64,000 bases of DNA from Pempheris klunzingeri (taxonomy: Eukaryota; Chordata; Actinopteri; Acropomatiformes; Pempheridae), in the NCBI RefSeq assembly GCF_042242105.1, contig NC_092020.1:8521501-8585500 (forward strand), given 5' to 3'. How positions within the stretch are numbered: the first letter of the stretch is position 1; each line of letters starts with the position of its first letter. Made by a program: the position numbers and the translations under genes. The notes under the pieces were generated by a model that saw only the letters and a list, made by a program, of their open reading frames with translations, did not search any database and was not told where the DNA came from. Positions 54,345 to 64,000 of the stretch are shown one piece after another.

Positions 54345-54940
54345 ACTTCAAAAAACTTTATTTATCCCAATGAGACAGTTCATGAGGCTGTAAACTCCTC
54401 ACTGAGGTGGAAAAAAAAGCAGGTTGTGACTTAAAATAGAAAATTACAACAAACAATAAAAGTCCAACACCACCTTTAAGCTCTCTCACCTCTTTGTTAC
54501 CTGTTGTTGTTGTTGTTGTTGTAGGCTGACCGTAGGTTATATTAACACTGCTGTGCCGGTCGATGTTGTGTCTGTTACAGGGACTCTGTTCTCTGAGTGT
54601 AAACACGGATGCACACAGCTCTCAGGAGGCTGCACACAGAACTGTTAATTCAACTGGACTCATGTACAACATCTTCTCCTCATTCAAGCCTGTGCAATAC
54701 TGTTTTTCTGACTGGTGCAATAATTCATCACTCATCACCCATTCTACTACAGCGCAATCTCTTTGTATATATTTGCATGCACTGCACGGCTTTTTTTTAT
54801 TCTATTTATAGAACATTCTACTTATATAGGCACCTGTTGTTTAACTTATCTTTGCACGGTTGTTCTTGTTCTTTGCTGCTGCAAATTTGCACATTTCCCC
54901 AATGTGGGATGAATAAAGGTTTATCCTATCTCATCAGCTG
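54345..54940. repeat. Retroposon remnants with inverted tails
   Basis: The left side reads AAACTTTATTTATCCCAATG and the right side CCAATGTGGGATGAATAAAG, which are the same teleost tail motif in opposite orientation, about 560 bp apart. Either two inverted insertions or one composite element. Confidence 0.5.
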
Positions 54941-55043
54941 TGCAGTATGAGGAAGAGGAGGCCACGCATTAACACACTACAACACAGTACATTAAGATGA
55001 TGAACATGGTAAACATCAGCATGTTAGCTCCTTGTGGACACTA

Positions 55044-55080
<37 letters not shown>

Positions 55081-55284
55081 ATATACACACATTGTCTGGG
55101 ATGTTGTATGTTATTTGTATTCATGCTTCGGATTTTCTGCGTGCGGCAATCTACCGTTTTAAAACAGATGTGTTACGGATGAGTGTTCATGGGTTCTTGG
55201 GGTGAAAAAAAAAAGTTGGATTGTGTTTTTAGAGGAAGATATTACCAAGAAACTATCAGTAAAACAGTTAACTGAATTTGTTCA

Positions 55285-55480
55285 TCCTTCACTCCAGAGA
55301 GGGCTTCTGTCTGGTGTTTCTTCCCGTTAAAGGAGAAGTTTTTCCTCATGTGTAGATTCCAGATTCCTTCATTTTTTAATTCTTGAATCATTGGGTCTCT
55401 GTCTTGTGGCCTTGACCTGCTGCAGGTGTGAAGTGTCGTGAGATACAGTTTAAGAATTGGTGCAGTATAAATAAAAGAGG
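55285..55480 (+). repeat. Common teleost retroposon 3' end
   Basis: GGTGTTTCTTCCCGTTAAAG, GAAGTTTTTCCTCATGTG, TTGGGTCTCTG and GGTGCAGTATAAATAAA follow the well-known order of a very abundant fish repeat tail. Confidence 0.75.
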
Positions 55481-55637
55481 ACTGGGATAAAAAAAAATAA
55501 AAAAAATTTAAATGAGAAGGAAGGGATGAAAGAAATCAGAGGCGACAGGAGCAGGAGTGGACCAGGCGGGACATGCTCGGCCGTCCCACAGAGAGAGAAC
55601 GGGAGTGATGGGGAAAACACTGTAGGAGCTAACTGAC

Positions 55638-55817
55638 TCCGGAAGGGGGCGGTAATGCGACACCGAGCGTGTGAGCTACCGTTAAACACAATGAGAAGAA
55701 GAAGAAGTGGTGGTTGTAGTAGTTGTAGTGAAATAGTGCATCTCTGTTTAGCAAATCTGCTGTGCACACAGGATGGCTGAGGAGAAACAACACAGCGGCT
55801 GTGATAGAGGGATAGCG
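55638..55817 (+). promoter_or_regulatory. fbxo38: fbxo38 promoter and first (non-coding) exon
   Basis: An ETS site CCGGAAG at 55,639-55,645 overlaps a GC box GGGGGCGG (to 55,652). A GCG|GTAAGT donor ends the exon at 55,817. Two upstream ATGs (55,691 and 55,773) open short ORFs. Linking this exon to fbxo38, whose coding exon begins with a clean acceptor at 58,507, is inferred from position and strand. Confidence 0.6.
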
Positions 55818-57437
55818 GTAAGTTAGCACCACTGCTAAAGTCACTGCTAAAGGCCCCTTCAGTCAGCGTGTCCGCTGTGTTGTTTACTTGTGTGCTTCTG
55901 TCTTTGTGTACACTGTTAGCCGCGGCTATGCTACCTGGTAAGCTAGCTCCGACAAAGACCCGGTTGAAGTTTACAACATGATAACGCTGAACAAGTTAGA
56001 AACGTTGCACGTCTTCAATGTTACTGTTGAGCTACTTCTGACATTGTGAAGGGTCGCATGTTGACAGACACGCTGTCGAAAACCGACAGTGTGTCTTGTC
56101 TAGTTGGCTAACAAACAACGCTGCCTGTGTTTGTGGGACTGAGCTCTGAGCCTCCGAGCTACGTTCACATGCCTTTACTTTGCTGCGTTCAATGTCAACT
56201 TGGGAGACTTTGCCGTCACGTTGTGGCCTTGAGAACTAGTAAGAGTAGTCAGCAGGGGTCCACGTTAACATCACCTGAAGGCTCAACACTTCAGCCGACT
56301 GGTTTCGTGTCGTTCTGTTTAAAAAAAAAAAAAAAAAACATCTGCAAATGAATGTTAGTGATGATCAGTGTTCATCAGACTAACGCTGTAGACTCCCAGC
56401 CCCGAGGCTCCTTCTTAAAAGCTTGCCCTGCTTAATATGAAAGAAATAACATATATTTTGAAATCCATAAGATAAACTAGACATCTCACCCCCCCCCTCC
56501 CCATCACCACCACCCTCCCATATTTAATGATATAGCACTGGCACAGGAAACATGTCTAATAAATGTGTGCTCCAGTGATGTCTCTTAGTCTACTGTATGT
56601 GTCACAGTCCAAAGACACTTGGTCCTGCAAGTCCCCCCCCCACAAAGCAACTCCATAGCATTTTTCATCTTTTCATCTCTGCTTGTAAGTTGGGAGATGA
56701 TGAACCGCATGGAGTTGCAAAGCTGCCCGGTGAACTGAGCAATCGTTTAAGACGCTATAGCAATGGCCCAGCGTGACATTTTATGTGTTTTGTCAGTTCA
56801 TGGCTGAGGGTTTTTAATGTCTCCAAGAGCAATGAGGAGGATGTTCCCTAAAAGTGCTTGTTTTAGCCACTGACACGCTCAGATTGTTCTTCTAAGTGTC
56901 TGAAAACATTACAGAAAGGATCCCTACAGAGGTAGACCTGGAAGATCCTGTTGATGGCACTAGTCAAACCCTCCACACTCCATTGACAAATACAGCTATT
57001 TTACTTTGCAGAGCGCCCTAACCCTCGTAGTGGCTGGTCTACTCCTGCCTTGATTGGTTAGGTTGTTTGGTGTTTTACAGGGTTAGCTCAGATCCAACAC
57101 AATTATATTAGAACTATTTGTACAACACAAAGTCACACAATTCTACAGACAAACTAAACTGACAGAGGCAGCGGGAGACCAGCAACTCACTTTTTGGTCA
57201 ATGGAGTCTGGTGGCTTTGAACCAAGGCAACATGACAGCTCCTTCAGGTTAAACACAAAGGATCTCACAGGTCTGTTGCTGTAGGTGTCCGTTCTGTAAC
57301 GTAGCCTACGTGAGCCTGCCGGAGGCAAAAACAGGTCCTTTTTGGAGACATACTTTGATCTGGTGGAATTGGCCGAAGGATTACATCATGTTGTAGCCTG
57401 TTTGCTGCCCATTCGTGACTGCTGGCAGTGCATTATA
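55818..57437. other. Presumed fbxo38 intron 1, left part
   Basis: No further exon is recognised. An A-run lies at 56,321-56,338 and C-runs near 56,490 and 56,632. Confidence 0.45.
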
Positions 57438-58143
57438 CACTACTCACAAAAAGTTAGGGATATTCAGCTTTCAGGTGAAATTTCAGGATGAACCTAAAAT
57501 GCATTCTAACCTTTCCAGGTGAACTTAATGTGACCTTCTCTAAACTTTTGAATGCACATGTCCAACTGTTCAGTGTTTCAGTACTTTTTGCACAAGTTGC
57601 TGTTCTCTAACAAGAAGCTTAACAGCAACATTCACAACAGGTTTGATCCATGAATCCACCAATACATTTCCTGCTTCAGTTAGAATTGGTATTTAAACAG
57701 TCCTCCTCATCGTGCTGTTCACATTCTGACATCATGAGACCAAGACGACACCTAACAATTGATCAGCAGCACCTCAACACTGGAGGCTTCAAACAGGAAG
57801 TCCTCAGACGGAGGTGTTCACTGAGCTTAGAGGGTCACAGAGTGTCATCAGGAGGTTGTAACAGTGATACAGAGAGACTGGAAGAGTCACAGAAAGGAGA
57901 GGAGTGGACGTCCTTTGGCCACATCCCAATTTATTGAGACACTGAAAATGTTTTGTTGTGGTATACCTACCACTGTTGTTAGATTTTCTTTCAATAAATT
58001 GTTTAAGATGAATAAAATGACCATTGCATGCTTCTACTTAAATGCCCTACTTTCATGATATAATATCACTGTAGCATTAACTTTTTACATTTTCCATATA
58101 TTTCACCTGAAAGTCGAATATCCCTAACTTTTTGTGAGTAGTG
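57438..58143 (+). mobile_element. Non-autonomous Tc1/mariner-type MITE, copy D
   Basis: The best preserved copy: 706 bp, TA on both sides (57,436-57,437 and 58,144-58,145), TIRs of about 44 bp with two internal differences. It carries the full 95-aa open frame (57,650-57,937). It is inserted in presumed fbxo38 intron 1. Its left flank GCATTATA is identical to that of copy A. Confidence 0.9.
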
Positions 58144-58519
58144 TATGTAAAATAAGGCCCAGGTGTAAAAATACTGGAGTATAATCCAGGTTATGATGTG
58201 AATGTCCTGTGTAGAAATTATTCTACAACCTAAATGTTTTAGGGAAAGTAGAAGCAGAGTCCAGGCACTAACACATACAATAAATGCGTTGGCCTGATGA
58301 GCCTTCAGTGAAGGATGGTCTTGTTTATCCTCACTCGTGCCTCCTCCAAACAAAAACGAGCACCCAAAGGTCTCAGTATCCTCATCTCTCGCTCCCATTA
58401 ACTCATCTTCTTCTGGTGTGTTGTGTACAGAACTGAGGTTCATGCTTGGAAAGTAAAGCCTCCAGGCTGCAGGAGGGGCGACGCGACGCAACGCGTGTGT
58501 GTGCAGTGACACAGGAGCG

Positions 58520-63923
<5,404 letters not shown>

Positions 63924-64000
63924 GTCAGTGGAGCAGCAGCAACCATAACATATCATAACAGCTTATTAAACATCACAGATTGTCGCATTTTCATTTGTTA
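63924..64000 (+). other. fbxo38 intron at window end
   Basis: Presumed intronic; the next exon is outside the window. Confidence 0.4.

Larger units (their letters stand above)
53711..55637. other. Intergenic between divergent magt1 and fbxo38
   Basis: Contains TTC/TCC repeats (53,745-53,775), a (CAG)6 tract at 54,247-54,264, a (TTG)n tract near 54,503, a GT tract at 55,045-55,077 and the two retroposon remnants listed separately. No exon seen. Confidence 0.55.

Overview
The window looks like ordinary nuclear DNA from a ray-finned (teleost) fish. Genes are split into many short exons with GT-AG introns. The intergenic and intronic DNA is full of long CA/GT microsatellites, and the transposon remnants are types common in fish: Tc1/mariner elements, a DIRS-like tyrosine-recombinase retrotransposon, LINE fragments, a piggyBac-type MITE and widespread retroposon 3' tails. 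No bacterial, viral or CRISPR-like system is present.

Six protein-coding genes can be followed exon by exon, with reading frame kept across the splice junctions. From left to right they are: atoh8 (minus, ~4.3-6.4 kb, bHLH transcription factor, last exon uncertain); rnf103 (minus, 14.9-22.3 kb, ER-membrane RING E3 ligase, 703 aa, complete); abhd18 (minus, 27.4-35.9 kb, alpha/beta hydrolase, 465 aa, complete in 13 coding exons); igbp1 (minus, 40.2-43.2 kb, alpha4/TAP42 regulator of PP2A-type phosphatases, 360 aa, complete in 3 exons); magt1 (minus, 47.2-53.6 kb, oxidoreductase subunit of oligosaccharyltransferase, 328 aa, complete in 10 exons); and fbxo38 (plus, promoter near 55.6 kb, coding from 58,520 and running off the right edge, F-box/LRR substrate receptor). 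A possible terminal exon of an unrecognised plus-strand gene lies at 1,648-1,746. The genes are an ordinary chromosomal neighbourhood rather than a functional cluster. magt1 and fbxo38 are head to head about 2 kb apart.

The most notable signals are two introns with full hallmarks of the minor (U12) spliceosome. One is an AT-AC intron in abhd18 (33,393-33,872) that leads into a 28-nt micro-exon. The other is a GT-AG U12 intron in magt1 (49,023-50,111). Both have an RTATCCTT donor, a CCTTGAC branch site and the same 12-nt spacing from branch A to the intron end. Other points of interest are a polyN plus Q/P-rich expansion in fbxo38, overlapping upstream ORFs in fbxo38 and abhd18, a full palindromic CRE in the rnf103 promoter, four near-identical ~705-bp Tc1/mariner-type MITEs that carry a shared open frame, a piggyBac-type MITE with TTAA ends, and a 37-bp inverted-repeat hairpin upstream of igbp1.

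Region by region: 1-4.2 kb is one MITE, one candidate exon and microsatellites. 6.4-14.9 kb is the atoh8 5' flank, a LINE RT scrap, a DIRS remnant and a piggyBac MITE. 22.3-27.4 kb is the rnf103 promoter, a retroposon tail and a dead Tc1 transposase. 36-40 kb holds the probable abhd18 5' exon and promoter. 43.2-47.2 kb holds the hairpin, a MITE and the presumed magt1 3'UTR. 53.6-58.5 kb holds two CCAAT boxes, retroposon tails, the fbxo38 leader exon and a MITE.
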